64,000 bases of DNA. Origin: Phoenix dactylifera. Its lineage: Eukaryota > Streptophyta > Magnoliopsida > Arecales > Arecaceae. The stretch spans positions 27,599,146 through 27,663,145 of the forward strand of contig NC_052399.1 in assembly GCF_009389715.1 (NCBI RefSeq). Reading direction: 5' to 3'. Numbering within the stretch: the first letter of the stretch is position 1; every line of letters starts with the position of its first letter. Positions 44,011 to 58,458 of this stretch are shown one piece after another. Below the pieces are notes generated by a model. The model was not told where the DNA came from, made no database searches, and saw only the letters and a program-made list of their open reading frames with translations. A program made the position numbers and the translations under genes.

Positions 44011-46847
44011 TAATAGCAAGGGACTTTTCCATAATTACCAAATGATAAATGGGCAAGGATGATAAAAATGAGAGACCTTGTCATAATTTTTTAAATTTAA
44101 GTAGCTTAGAATTTCTGCATTCTCTATGTACCTGCAATCCATGTTTACCGTAAAAGGACTAGATGGATAAGAACGACCGGCTTAAAAAAAAATATGCTTC
44201 TATCAATAGAAAAGTCTTGCAAATACAATTATGATAAGAGAAAAGAAAAAAAAATGCATCCAGGGGATAATTTGGTAACTTCATTCATTTAAAAAGGGCC
44301 GGATATCCACCTGGCTGTCACAAGCCATAAGGAAGGGAGCTAGAAAAAGAGAAGAGAGCCGTGTGGGTTCGGTGAGGCGAACCCCGCACCATCCTCCAAC
44401 ATCGCACGTGTCGTCCTTACCGGTCCCGCTTTGTATCCTCTCGCTGCCGCCCACCTGCCCTTCGAGAAGCCCGCCCCGACATCCAATGGGGCCCATCCCC
44501 TTGGCGAATACGTGGACAGCCATTAATCTTCGATCTCGGTGTTTAGATTCTCGTGTATATATATATATTTATATAGATAGATATAGATAATGTAAGAAGA
44601 CAAGCAGCGAGGAAACAGACGGAAGAGTTGACGTGGAAGAAGTTGGCTGGTTTCGATGGTGACGTATAATTACAAGGCCGGCCGTGGAATTAATTTGTAT
44701 CGCATGTGGAGGAAATAGGTGGGCAGGTGGGGTTAAACTTATCAAGAAGCAAGGAGTTCAGCCGACAAGTCTAGAACAGTTGAACCTTTTGTACTCAGTC
44801 TGATCCATATTAGCAGTGGAGTACAAAATATTGATTCAATAATTTATACTCTACTACTAATGTTTCATTTTAATTAAGCCATTATAGGTCAATTACGCAC
44901 GTGGATTAGACATTGGACTGTTTTATGATATGGCTGTGTTTTGGAGGGGTTTTAGAGTTGGAGCTTTGTCTTGGCCTTGCTTGAGACTATCCGGACACAA
45001 TTCCGCATTACCAAAATCCGGTCCTCAAGATGCATCTCTGATTGCTTAGCCTGTTCCTCGAGCTGGTGACAGTTTAAAGCTTCAATCTCCTCACCAACTC
45101 TTTGCCGGGTCACAGCTTTATACTTGATTAGAAAAAACAGGAATCCATGGATTTGGGTGCTGGCATAATCTTAGCAGACGAGCCTGATTTTGATGCAACA
45201 TAGATACGGTTTTATTTTTTTTGGAGTGAAAAAGTTAGGAACTCCTGACCCGATGTATTACAATTAATTTGGAGTAAATAGTTGATACAATGAGATGTAT
45301 ACATTTCTTTAAGGAAAAAGAAAACCATGGGTTTGAGTTAGTTGATGTCTTAGATATGTGGTCTAATCAACAGCTAAACTTTTCCCATATTTGTACCCTC
45401 AGCTGAAGAATCAAGCAAGCATCCGATGCTGGTGAAGGCTGTTTAAAAAGCCTCCGATGCGGGGCAAGCTTTAGCTTCATGGCTTCCGCATGCTATAAAG
45501 GTGGCGGCCTCCGAATAGATTCCCCTGGTGTTTTTCTCCATTGGAACATGGGACACGGACCAAGAATACTGCTATCACAACAAACAACTCGGGCTATAAC
45601 GCTGAAAAGAAGTTTCATGCGATGCCCGCTCTGGGTTAAAATCGTCTGTGGATTCTGACCAGTTGCAAAGTTGTGCGCGTGCCAATTGGTGTAAATGGCA
45701 TATGAATCGATGCCTTTTCGCACCAAATGAAGAAAACAAGCAATTTTGGAGCAGCTCTGACTAGTCTTAATTCTCAGAGAGCGAGATCTGAGATCATCTT
45801 CACCAATGTCAACCTTCATCTGAGATCATCCATCACTGGATTTGCCGTAATCAGATATGCTTCTAGATTTTAACAGACACACCCATGTCTCCCTCCTCAC
45901 CCAATCTACACTCAAGTACACCTTCTCTCCCTTATCCTCCCTCTCCCCCTTGTCGTGGAACCTAGGTGTTCTTGCTCCAGCTTGGCTTCAAACTGTTCTC
46001 CAGCATGAATTCTAAGATCAGGCTTCATTTACCCGCTGTTTGACAAAACCTGGTTTTCATCTTAATTTCGTCACATGAACATTCATTCAGTTCGATAGCT
46101 TTGAAATCAATTTGAGCTTGGATCAAGTTTGAAACAAGTTTGATTCAAGCAAAATTCAAATTTGAATTACCATTTAGCCGATTCAAACAATTAAATATGA
46201 AAAGAAGTTATCATGATTAAGCGTATCATGTGAATTACTAAATTTGCAATAAAGTATATTATGATTTTGTAAAACATAATAGTTTAGCTAAGCCTCCAAA
46301 AACAGCTTTTATATTAGTAATGAAGAAATTAATTTTCAGCTCATGAACCAAGTACAAGATTTGGTTCATTTAATTTCAACTAATGGCAACTGACTCAGTC
46401 CTTCCCCTCTCCCCTTCTCCATTGGCCAACCAACCCTTAAGCACATTGGCTATTATCCTATTGGTTTCCATCACCCCATTTTCTCCTCTCTTCCTCCCTT
46501 ATTCCCAACTCACCTCCTCCTAGAGTCAATGGAGGTTGCTCTAACCCAACCATCAATGGGCTTGGTCAAAGAAGACTGACCTGTTAGCAGGTTAGGGAAC
46601 CACAACGAACTCGACATGGTGTAGCTTCACCAATGTCACTAACAAAGCCTTCTCTTAGGCATGTCTGGTTGCACTTATGAGGCCAGAATCATAACCGTGA
46701 ATATGTCGGTGAACCCACTGCAGGTGTTTAACAAAGTAATTTAGAAAAGCCAGATGTTTCAGAACAATATAAACAATATATTAAATATATCAGAAACATA
46801 GTACAAAATGTCACACCATACCAATCTGAAAGGTATTAAAGTCGCGA
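44011..46847. other. intergenic, no recognised gene
   Basis: Includes a TA/GATA microsatellite near 44552-44590. A 108-codon minus-strand frame (45493-45819) has no recognisable motif. Confidence 0.4.
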
Positions 46848-46916
46848 TCACATAGTTTCGGATGATGAGGCGTCTTCTTCCGGAAAATTAAGAATCTCAT
46901 CACTATAAAACCAGCA
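46848..46916 (-). CDS. candidate terminal exon of an unidentified minus-strand gene
   Basis: After a good acceptor (TTGCAATTTACAG) the minus strand encodes CWFYSDEILNFPEEDASSSE, two more residues and a TGA at 46848-46850. The acidic, serine-rich end looks like a protein C-terminus. No family recognised and no partner exon proven. Confidence 0.3.
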   Translation of the reverse strand, partial: CWFYSDEILNFPEEDASSSETM

Positions 46917-46998
46917 CTGTAAATTGCAAGTTAGTAATTAAGTTGACCAATTCAATTAAAAACAGATCCTAAAATGAACCAGTGAAATTTTCTACAAA

Positions 46999-47050
46999 GT
47001 TCAAACTTTGTATGTCAAACAAATCTTTGTGTCCACATTCAGAAACTGCA
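46999..47050 (+). repeat. 52-bp direct repeat, left copy, flanking plastid DNA
   Basis: GTTCAAACTTTG through AGAAACTGCA. The same 52 bases with one difference occur at 47741-47792, directly on the other side of the plastid insertion. Confidence 0.85.
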
Positions 47051-47166
47051 TTCGTGAATGGAAAAGAGAGTGCCTCGGATCAACTGGTACCTTATGTTAA
47101 GATTTCTCCGGTACCTTATGTCAAATCAAAAAAAATAGAGGCGAAAGATACTAGAGCAATGTTGTA

Positions 47167-47711
<545 letters not shown>

Positions 47712-47740
47712 TGATTCCTCCTAAAGATTTCATTGATGTC

Positions 47741-47792
47741 GTTCAAACTTTGCATGTCAAACAAATCTTTGTGTCCACATTCAGAAACTGCA
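47741..47792 (+). repeat. 52-bp direct repeat, right copy
   Basis: Right-hand partner of 46999-47050, abutting the ycf2 side of the insertion. Confidence 0.85.
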
Positions 47793-50700
47793 ATAGTTGT
47801 CATCAACCTCAGCATAGGAAACCTGTGAATGATCAGACTGTCCTGAGTGCTTGCAGCAAAGATTTGAAACTTAATTTCATAAAATAATACAAAAGCTATT
47901 TTAGAAATAATAGGCACAAAACTGTAAGTACAGGTACAGTCTGAACTAGGAGAACAATCAGAACATGTTGCCGCTCAAAATTTGAAACTGTATAATTCAG
48001 AACTTCTAATAAACACTGCATACAGTTCTGAGTTCAGTGTAAAAGGTGTGAATATTTGTCACACATGCGCGTGCGTGCACTCAGAGAGAGAGAGAGAAGA
48101 CCTCTGAAAATTCATTTGGTAAGGGGAACTCTCATAGGTCAGACGTTAATTATTCAATCAAATAAAACATTAGCAAGTCATCTCTATGACATATATAAGA
48201 AAGCTATCGAGTCTACCAAATAAACCCCCCTACTGGAACACGCACAGCACCTCGGGAAGGCCATTGGTTAGGTGGGGCTCTCAAGCAGCTTTGATATTTT
48301 CATAATTCACGAGGCTACTTATAGGTCACAAATTGGTAGTGCAATTAAATAAAACAAATTACAAACTGTGTCCATGACACCACGGACAAAAATCGCTCTA
48401 GAGTCTATCAGAAGAATCCGCTATTGGAATGTATTAGTCAGGTTGCATAATCAGAACAAAAGTTGAACATTCAACCCCATAAGCCTTTTTACCTTTAGAT
48501 GCCTATCCAACAACCAAAAATCTAATAAGATAAAAGGAAACAGAAATTTTAAGAAGGAAATAACTAGTTCGTTTTTCTGAGAGGTAAACATAATCTAATA
48601 AGTAAGAGTTTTTTATACAGAGATAATATGAACAATATATGGCGAAATATAAACTGATATTCTTGAAAGAGTTCAGAAATTCTCTGCATAGAATAAGCAA
48701 GAAGCGCAGCTGATTATGGCAAGTTGGGACCAAATTACCAACTCAACAATTTACACCGCTGATATGACATAAAACCCATTAGATATTGGGAGCCTGTGTA
48801 AACAATACAAACTTTTTATGCAGATGTTCATAGCCAGACGTAGATTTTTTTTTTCCCTTCAGTGTTGATGAACAGTCTTTTGCAACTGATATAATAGCTT
48901 CCTGCTAGGCATCAAAGCTGTTAATTCAGGACCAATAATTTTTAGACTCGACGAAGGCATTATTTTCTCTTGGTAACATATGCAAAAATATGTATAAGCA
49001 AATAAAGCGTTCAACCGATACTGATATTGGCAAACAAAAATCTATTGCTATGAACATCAAGACATAATATTACAGGATTTGAAGTGATGGCTAAAAAATA
49101 TAGACATTCATTAATGTCTTCCTTGGGCAGCACAACTAGATACCCAACTTGGACTAGAATATTGAAATGTATGGAAGTGGCCCTTGCCAAGTTTTTCTGA
49201 TGTCCAAGTGTGACCCATACCAGATGTCAACATTACACAAGAGAATATCAATTTTGAAACTAAACCTTATACACTAATTAGAAATTATTCTCCTGATGGT
49301 GGTCTCATCATGTAAATTATGTACCTAAAAGCCCATGCCAAGATAAACGAGTTATCCATCATAATCTTTATAAACACATAAGAACAAAATATCCAATTGC
49401 ATGAAGTGCATTTCTAGATATAGAACTGGATATTAACACTAAAATACTGCAAGATCATACCTAGTCTGAGAATGGGAATTGAAGTATAGCATTACAAGAT
49501 TTACCATAGATTTCAGAATGATCGTAAATGCACTCCTTTTGTTGGACGCACAACCTTTGCAGCTAGTGCATCTATCAAAAAATGGTCCCATTAAAGCTCC
49601 AGCATCTATCAAAAAAGGAGGGCAGGCAAGGTTGCTTGGACATCCAAAAGCACAATACAAGCACTGGCAATCCAACAATAATAATGATGATTTCACCCAT
49701 TCCATTAATGTTTTCAAAACCAGACTGTTCATCGAACTGGAAAAGAGACCTGATCAAGATCACTGGTTCAACCATTAGAATAACCCAGGTCAATCCATGA
49801 CATCATGATGATGTAATAAAAATATCAATTATTAATTATTATATATAGAAATAGATTAAGATCATAAATATGCACAAAAAATTGTAAAAATATAAAACAT
49901 GCAATGATATATACATATGCTTTGTTGAAACATTTGTTAAGTTGTTTCCAAAACATTTTAAAAAAATTGACAGTTTATGGAACCTGAAAAATAAGTTCTA
50001 TGAAAAGGCAAGCCTTCCAGTTTACATAAAATTTGTGTTACACAACATTAGAATCTGTCAGTTTATGTTTTAGAAAATCTCTAAAAGTATTAAAATTCCT
50101 CTTCTTCTACATCTCCCATAGAGTAAAACTAGACTTTTTTAGTCAACAATAATGTTCAGTGAAATGCAATGAAACCACAGTCCCATGGCTTTCCCTCCCC
50201 ATCATTACTTAGTTAAAATTAATCTCAGTGGCAATAAATCAAACAAAAGATGAGCAGGAAGGGGAGGGAAGACAAACTTTGAAGGCTTTTGGAGTTTGAC
50301 GAGGGAAGGCAATGAGCAAGGAGAGGAGGCCACTCATGAGAGACACCACTGCCATCGTTGGCAGGGAGTCCAGAGAGAGCAAGGGGTTGAGAGTGTGAGG
50401 ATGACTCTCATTCTGATTTTAGAAACTCTGAGGGGGGAGGGACACCGGACTGCATCGATGCAGTTACCAGGCTGCTACTAGCCTGATTGTGAGGGACTGA
50501 GGGCTGAGAACAAAGTGGTGGGTGGTGGGTGGGGAAGGAGGGGCGAGAGAAGGGGGAAAGAGAGAGAGCAAAGGAGGGAAGGGCCTGCTGTTGCTGCTTG
50601 CCAGCTTGCCACCAAGGTTTGGCTAACATGGTGAAGTGTGAGGAGGAGAGAGGGAGAGAGCAGAGGTGGGGAGGGCCTGCTTGTTGGTGCCATCGGCCTA

Positions 50701-53631
50701 CCACAAGTCTGTCAAGGGCGAGAAAAGCAGAGAGAGAGAGAAAGAGAGCAGGGTAGGGTGTGCTCGCTGCTATCCTTTGCCTGCCACCAAGCTTCAGTGG
50801 CAAGGTGAAAGAGAGAGAGAATGCAGGGGAGCGGTTCTTGCTGCCTACCGCCGATCGCCCTCAACGATGCGGCAAGGGAGAGAGGTACGGGAAGAGAGAG
50901 AGGGAGAAAAGAGGAAAAGAGCGGGTTCAAGCCTTCAAGAGTTCACCATGGGTGCTTACCGGAGTAGGGTTCTTTTTGCTTACCGCCGTCCTCTACAATT
51001 CATACTGGTGCTGGAGAGAGCCTCATTCGAAGAGGGAAGAGTTGAAGAGGAGTCAAAAATAAAGTCAATAATCGAACCCTAATTCCCCAATCCAACACAA
51101 TTTTATTCAATTTGAAAACCGACAGGTACATTCAACCAAGGTCTAATTTGAATGAGCTGCCAGTTCAACCAAGGTCTAAAACAAACAGAATACGTTGGTT
51201 TTTGTGGCAATTCGGGTTTTGGGGGGTATTAGGACCAGACACTAGAACAATTGACGATTCCATCGGTTCAGTTGGTCGAGTGGAGCTAGGCCTATTTTCA
51301 AAACATTGATTTGCATTATGTAGCTCAAAGGCCTAGTCTAAAGCTGCAAGTAGGTAAGTAGAGTGTGTTTTTTCAAACATATAAAAGAACATATAAGAAA
51401 GTCCATAGTTTGGCAGTTCACTTGGTTGAAGTTTGGGTTCGTGATCCACAATTCCCACCTTTTTAATGAATTAAGCTGACCTGGGTAGTATGAGAAAATT
51501 AACTTTTATATTTATGTTAGTTAAAATCAAACTTTAAGTTATAAAAAGTTTGTTACTAACATGGTTCGGATCAAAACTTCTAGAAAATACAAAACATAGG
51601 AACAATTTCAGGGAGAATTAGAAGAAGAAAACATGAAGATTTAGCATGTTTAAAAAATTGATATAGCAAATCTTCATATAAGACTCCTAAACCTATAATT
51701 CATCATCTTTTCCCATTAAATCAAACTACATAGTGAACTGTGTCAGTTTCTACCAACATGCAATTCCTTTGTGATCAAGGAAAGTAAGTACTATCAGACA
51801 TTGCCAAGTTAGGTTGGTTGAATGGGAATTGCCTTAGATTATCATAAGGTAATAAAGTTATGGGAAATTTTAAATGTGCTCATAATACTAGAGAAGTCAA
51901 GAATCAATAAGCATTTGGCGCTCCAAAATCTACATGTTCAAAGCGGCTGGTAAACTGATGTCATGACATACCTCTACTCCACTTGTTTTACAGTCCGAGA
52001 AAGAGAGGCAAAAAATTTAGCCAAACAATCAACAAACTACAATATAAATGCCTAGGAAGGAGTAGAAAAGAGAAAAGAATTTTATGATCAACAAAATTAT
52101 ATTCAGCTCATAAAGCCAACCACACGTACTGGGTGGATAATGCTTGATGGTCTAGTAGACAAGGTTATATCATAAAACACATTTATTGTACATAGTCACC
52201 AGTGCTGTTGAAAATGAAAGAGGGAAGGTATACCGGCTATACCTTAACTTACAAAGGAAAAACCAAGAAAACAGTCCTTTTTGGTCTACATTGTAAGCAC
52301 ATTATAACAACAGTATTGTGCAAAGTTAATCAGTCCATGCCAACGTTCGCTGAACCGGTATCAGAGAGTATATCGATGGGCGTCTGGTTTGGCACGATAC
52401 AGATCTGTATGGTGCCATTTTGGGACGTGCCAACATAGGGAGAGCCAGAGGGACAGAAAGGGAGAGAAAGGGGGGAGAGAGAGAGGCCAAGAGAGAGGGC
52501 TCAAAAGCCCTCATCGGAAGTTCAAAATAGAGGAACCCCTATTTCATTTTGAAACAAGGGATCTCTATGTATTTTTGTTCAAACTAAAATCGGCAAACTC
52601 TCTCCACCCCCCCTCCCTTTCCCTCTCCCTCCCTCCTTCCCTCCCCTTCTCTCTCTTTCCCTCTCTCAATCTCCTTCTCCCTCTCCCTCCATAGGCAGGT
52701 AAGGCTCCTATTTCGAATCAAACTAATGAACTGTGCTGGTAACCGACCGTTCTAGTTCGGTACATTCTAAACCGGCCAGTTCGGCATGATTTAACAGAAC
52801 TTAGTCCATTCAATTTATTTAATTTCCAAAAAAACTCTTCTTTAGAAGTAAAAGAAACATGAGGAAAAAATTTGCAATTATGCATTCATTGTTTTTGAAA
52901 GAAAGACAAAACAAAATCTTACTTTGACTATCTCATCAAGCCAGCAGCACTATCCTGGCAAGTAATCTTTTCATTATATCTCATATACATGCCACTGGTG
53001 TAATGCCTACAACTAAATTGTACTAAAAGAAATTAGAGTTTTTAGACTTGATAATGATTGATATGCTGAACCTGCTAATATAAACCGTAAAAGACAAGCT
53101 TGGCTGAGAAAGAAAAGCACAAACTTATCATTTTAAATTTCATGAGCTTGTGATATACCTTCTGTAGGCTAGCAGAAAATACCATTACGTTGAATCACAT
53201 GCACTTTTAATGGATAGGCTAGTAGAACTGAATTAAATGTACTGTTAAAATTCCAAATAAGGTGCTAAAATGCCATAAAGCCACAAAGTTATACTCAAGC
53301 AAGCATCGACAAAAAATGATAATGATAAACATAAGTTTTTCCTTCCTTTTTGGGGAGTTCTGTCCAAATAGTAATGCTAATTTTGCATTCGAGTACTGGG
53401 CCTCTGTTATGGAGGGTTATGGTATATAATTGAAGAGGATGTTGATCAGACACATGAATGTGGAGATTATGAGTTGAGAATCTGCCAACCAACAAACAGT
53501 GCTTAAGACATGATTTAAGGAAACTTCTGATCCTATTGACAATCCATGTGAGCCTCGTAAGAACCTTGCTCCATCTCTCCAATTAATAACATCCCAAGAG
53601 CCCCTGCCTGTTTCATAATAAAAGAGCATAC
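47793..53631. other. intergenic or intronic DNA, no recognised gene
   Basis: AT-rich apart from the purine-rich array at 50520-50930 and a CT-rich block at 52600-52690. A cysteine-rich minus-strand stretch near 49555-49680 has splice-like ends but I could not connect it to anything. Confidence 0.35.
50520..50930. repeat. decayed purine-rich minisatellite, about 85-90 bp period
   Basis: About four diverged units, each with GAGAGAGAG-type purine runs followed by a GC-richer part ending like CACCAAG...GGCAAGGTGA (near 50571, 50661, 50749, 50823). Open frames across it (50408-51082, both strands) are low-complexity products. Confidence 0.5.
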
Positions 53632-55855
53632 CTGCTGTCTGCAAGCTCCCATTAAGGGCATTCATTTCTGATTAGTTAATTCTCTCTGAAGCCTGATGAG
53701 GCTAAAGACTTCAAGTAGATTAAACCATCCTGATTCCTCACAGCCCTGCCTATGTCAGAAATTTTACTGGCTACAGAACTTCAGTCAAATTTGAGGTCAA
53801 TACTTCTAGACTGGTGTTGGGATGGGGTTGTCCTGCAAGGCTTTCAGTTAAAAAACTTGCATAGAAGATCCAGAACGTCAAACTACTCACTTCCCTAAAA
53901 ACAGGTTTTAGATATTTGCCTCTTACAAAAATACTACAAATTTATATTCATCTAAACAAAATAATATGGAGCATACCCTATTTCTCCTTCAAAATTCCAT
54001 ACATCATTACAGACAGAGTTACTATCACAAGTCACCCTACATCTCAAGCGAGCCCAAACAACCGTAATAATTAATCTTTAATTTAGAGGCAGTCACCAAT
54101 GCTATATCCATCTTCCAAAATCAAAACATGTGGCAACTTACCTGGAAGAAGTTGACTAGCTTTCTTCTCCCTCAGAATTAGCGAGGGTGCTGACCACCAG
54201 CGTGCAAATTCTGATCCTCTCCACTTGGGAGAGGGATGCCAATTGACTGAGATAAGGTTGGTTGGCTAACAAGTTGACTAGTTTATCATCACGCATTTGA
54301 CTAGCTTATAATCATCCTTCAAACCAAGGTCCACTGTACCGACCATACCGACGTACCGGTGGGCGCCGGTATTGATTCGGTACCGGTTCGGATCAGTACT
54401 ACTGGTTCGGCTTAGTTTATGCATTCAAAAGTTCCAAAAAAAAATTGAAACCGGTACGGGCCGGTACCGACCAGTACAAGCCAGTACCGATTTTTAATAC
54501 CGAACCGGACTAGTCAAAGCCTGTACTAGTTTAGTACAGACCGGTTCAACATTCCTTGCTTCAAACGCATGATGCTACCATAGCAAGTAAGAGAACCTAG
54601 TGGATTAAAGCTTCAACATTAAGTAGCACCAAGTGTCATAATGCTCAACTCTAAAGATTGCGGCGTCAATGAAACAAGTCATACTATGATTTATGGAATC
54701 TAGAGAGTGCCTGCTATTGCTTAAAAGAGTGCTTTTGTGATTTTTAAAGCAAAAAAGTACTTACCAAAATAGTGTCTTCGACTACATTATCTGAAAAATG
54801 CTGCTACAAGAATAAAAAGTCAAAAAAGCACTTCAAGGAGGAGCTAAAAAACCTAGCTTCTTGCTTCTCCTTCCCTTTTTATAAAGCAGAAGCAGAACCA
54901 AACATGCCTTACGTCTATTCACATTTACATCAAAAAAAAAATCTACCAACTTAGTGCCATAACAAGATGACAAACAAGCTAAAGTTTTGTCTCATCATAG
55001 TTACAAAAATGAAGAAAATGAAAAACCTTCGCACAGATTTATCTCCATGTTGAATATTAATGTTCTTTTTTCCCCTTAACAAAACTTTTACCGAGCAATG
55101 ATTCAAAATAGCTGGTGCTACCAATAAAGTAATAAACAGATCTTATTGGAATGCTAGTTTACATGTTTTACAAGTTTTCTAAATTTTTGAAACCCCTTCT
55201 GCAAAAACTATATGAAGATAATGTTTCTGTGTTCTTCTCTGCATTAGTTATAGACTTATCATGATAGGTAACAGCATTAACTTTATGCAAAGTCCTGCAC
55301 ATTCTAAAATATAAATAAAGAAGAAAAGTACGTGAATGCTCTGGAACAATGATGCTAAAGGAATTATATTACCAATAAGAGAACCATAATCAGTATGCTA
55401 GTCACACCATGATGACATGGAGCAAGCATCTTCTTTGTATTCACTGCACAAACATATGAAGTTTTCCAGAGATACGAAAAGAGTACTTACCACTAATATT
55501 GCTCTATAACCATTCTATATGTCGACAGGCAAAGCAATTGAAACTACCATCAAAGATAAATCAATCCTATAGATACATGCCCTTATTTTTGTTATGATCA
55601 TATAGGCACTATAACATAATGGTAGAAAAAGTAGTAGTCTGGAAAAAAACTTTAAAATTGGTTATGCTGTGTGGGGCATACTGATAATTGTAGCAACTTT
55701 GAGCTGCTAATTTATACAAATATACTATATCTATGAAAAGAAAATCACCTCTGTTGCTTTGGAAGGTAATATACCAAACTACCTTTGCAACATCTTGAAT
55801 GTTGAAGTGTGTGCTCAAGGTTTTCATTTGCCATGCGTTGCTGTACCTTTTGATA
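53632..55855 (-). CDS. candidate exons of an unidentified minus-strand gene
   Basis: Four possible exons with good splice signals: 55855-55783 (YQKVQQRMANENLEHTLQHS..., coiled-coil-like), 54790-54765 (donor GTAAGTAC), 54246-54142 (acceptor TTATCTCAG, donor GTAAGTTG) and 53667-53632 (acceptor CTAATCAG, donor GTATGC). The third read in one phase gives WRGSEFARWWSAPSLILREK and joins the fourth with matching phase. In the other phase, which fits the second exon, it gives SIGIPLPSGEDQNLHAGGQH and stops at 54178-54180. I cannot decide between them or name the family. The region may also hold unspliced non-coding RNA. Confidence 0.25.
54330..54550. repeat. GTACCGGTA-type repeat, inverted arrangement
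   Basis: GATTCGGTACCGGTTCGGAT on the left, and GGGCCGGTACCGACC with ATACCGAACCGGACTAGT on the right, form a loose inverted repeat around an A-run. Same family as 7090-7250. Confidence 0.5.
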
Positions 55856-56585
55856 CTAGCCATTGTAGATAGAAAGGTCAGATAACACCTAGACTATAAT
55901 TTATTTTCCTCACGATCACCCACCAAAACTGGGCATGTAAAATCATTAGAATTAATAGTAAGCAAATAGCACACATGCAGATAGATAAGGAAAAAGTGAG
56001 AAATCTGTTTACATGGAATATGATGTGCAAGAACAGATTACTGACTTGGGGTTTTATGGAAATTTTATGGAAAAAGATTAATACATGAGTCCCATGATCA
56101 AAAGAGATAAACTTTGAATTTAATTTATCATCACAATATTTAAGAATGAACTTGTGCATGTGCCCTCACATATAAAGAAGAAAAGGAATAAGCCACATAC
56201 AAACGTGTGGACCTGCACATAAGGATTAAAATGTCCTTACCAGCCCTGTGCTAGTTTCATCCCAAAATGAGACAAATACAATACTAGGATGCTGATGTCC
56301 CCTTTGAATGTTCTTTTTGATTTTCCTGTCTCCTTGTTTTTTTTCCATTTTTAATTTTTTTTGTCTTAAATAAAATTTTAGTGAACATTGATATGTTTTT
56401 GAGTCTGATGGGGTGTATTGTGTCAATATTGGTACCAACAGGCATGGTTTGAATAAAATTAAACATCACTGATAAATATAGGTGAAACATCATGTATTAC
56501 TTCTCAGTCATATTATGTATAATAGAATCACGAGCTTAAGACAATACAATGAGGACAGTTTTGCACTCCTTTTGTCCATTCTCCT

Positions 56586-56629
<44 letters not shown>

Positions 56630-57458
56630 CCGATCACACAACCCTGTGATTAAACCCATGAGAAAAGAGAGGATGTGCCCCCCCACTACTCTCTCTCTCT
56701 CTCTCTCTCTCTCTCAAAAAGAAAGCAACCAAGCCAGGTCAAGGTTGGTACTAGCAGCTCCTGCCCAGTTTTGATAGATGTGGGCAAGACATCCTAGCCC
56801 ACAAATGGACTGGTATCCTGCACCCATCTTGAGTACTAGTTCCTTGTTGGAACAGTACGGTACCGGTGATATCCAAACCATTCTACCATTACATAAAATC
56901 TTGCCTGCAAACATGAATGCCCTGACTACACTCATGCATGCATTGCACTATATGGCTCAAGAATAATTCTAGAGATTGCAAGGTGCCATTCTCTGTTTTA
57001 TCCATGTAACTGCAGTACCGCTTAGGTTTACCTAATCACTAGCAGAGAGAGAGAGTGGGGGGGACAAAAAATAAGATGAAAAGAAAAGGGAGAAAACAAA
57101 ATAAGTCAAAAGTAGGAGGAAGCAATACCCACAAGATATAAGGTGAATAAAGGGAACAGCAACATAAACAAAGAAGGAAAGAGAAATTTCACTTTGTAGA
57201 GCTGAATAACTTCTCAAGTGTTTTATAACTTCCAAAAGTTCCTCTTGAGTCTTCCTTGCATTGCTAACAACCTAAGGCTTTTATAACCCATCACATGCTT
57301 AATCATTGGCATGATTCCATCCAATTGTATTAATACCTCATTCTTCCTTAGAACTCAAAACAACAAGAAAGCTTTCGTGCAAACAAATACCAACTTCTAT
57401 ATTCCTCATCATCTGCATAAAGTGAATTTCTAGTGGGACTGTGTGACAGCCTATTGCC
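55856..57458. other. intergenic, no recognised gene; microsatellites
   Basis: A compound microsatellite, (CT)n followed by (ATCT)n, at about 56582-56630 and (CT)n at about 56690-56715. No gene seen. Confidence 0.45.
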
Positions 57459-58458
57459 CTCGTGTTTGGGGGCGGCCCAATACATTTGGAGGCCTAAGGC
57501 GGATTCAGTGAATGAGGCCTTTTTTTATATATAATAAATATAAAATATTTTAAAAAAAGATATGAAAATAGATAGCTATCAAGCACACTATTTCAAGGAA
57601 GATACATGAATGCAACAAAAACCGATAAAAAGTCTTTTCAGTTTAATATAATTTTTGAATGGAGGTATGGAAAAGTAATTACGCTAAGGAAAAGCCCATA
57701 AAACTGATTAAATAACTGAGATAATGCTTGGCAGTAATGTTTACCATGTCAAGCAAGAGCAGAATAGGAAAAGGTTATCCTATGGCACTTCATGGTCAAG
57801 GTAAAGGAAATAATTTGTCCAGAAAGGGACCTCTCTATAAGAGAAAGTAGGGGCATTATGGGAAATTCACTCCATCTAATTAATAAAAGTCCCATCCCAC
57901 CATCTCCCGTTCAAGCGAGTACCCATGCAGCAACTGCAACCTCACAGCACAGCAGCCATTCAATCTCCAGCCTCCCTCCTTTTCTCTCTCTACCAACCAA
58001 GAGGGGAGAAGAAACCGAGAGGAGAAAATTAAAAGAATCTCCACCCTCCAAGAAGTCCATCTCCAATCCCCCTATCTTTCTTCTTGATGGCCCAGCTGGA
58101 TCAGGAGTAATGTGAGGGAAGGAAAACCAAGACCAAAACCAAAAAAGAGAAGGGATGAAAGATATGAGTGGCTTCAGACGTGTATCAAGCCAACCAAATC
58201 CCTCCTCTCTCTTTCTCTCCACCCAAAACAAAACTACTGTCCCCAACTTCCCAAATTGCCCCTATGCAGGCCAGAAAACTCTCTCCACGTCCCTTCCATC
58301 AAGGGGGAAGACTCGTAGCCAGCTCCTGTTCCTGTTTTATATGGGGCCTTTGCTTCCTTTTGGTCATTGGCCCGGGGCCTTTGCTTCCTTGGTCATTGGC
58401 CCGAGGCCTTAGGCGACCGCCTCGGTCGCCTAACGCTCAGGCCGGCCCTGCTCGTGTT
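57459..58458. mobile_element. non-autonomous hAT transposon with an 8-bp target duplication
   Basis: The element is 57467-58450 (984 bp), flanked by CTCGTGTT at 57459-57466 and 58451-58458. Ends TGGGGGCGGCCC and, inverted, CAGGGCCGGCCT form a 12-bp imperfect terminal inverted repeat. An 8-bp duplication and CAGGGCCGG-like ends are typical of hAT elements. Subterminal GGCGACCG CCT CGGTCGCC (near 58412-58430) is a perfect hairpin. No transposase is encoded. A short direct repeat (GGGGCCTTTGCTTCCTT) occurs twice near 58345-58395. Confidence 0.8.

Noticed and set aside
50408..51082. Purine-rich frames on both strands
   Set aside because: Simple-sequence and minisatellite products; open on both strands at once.
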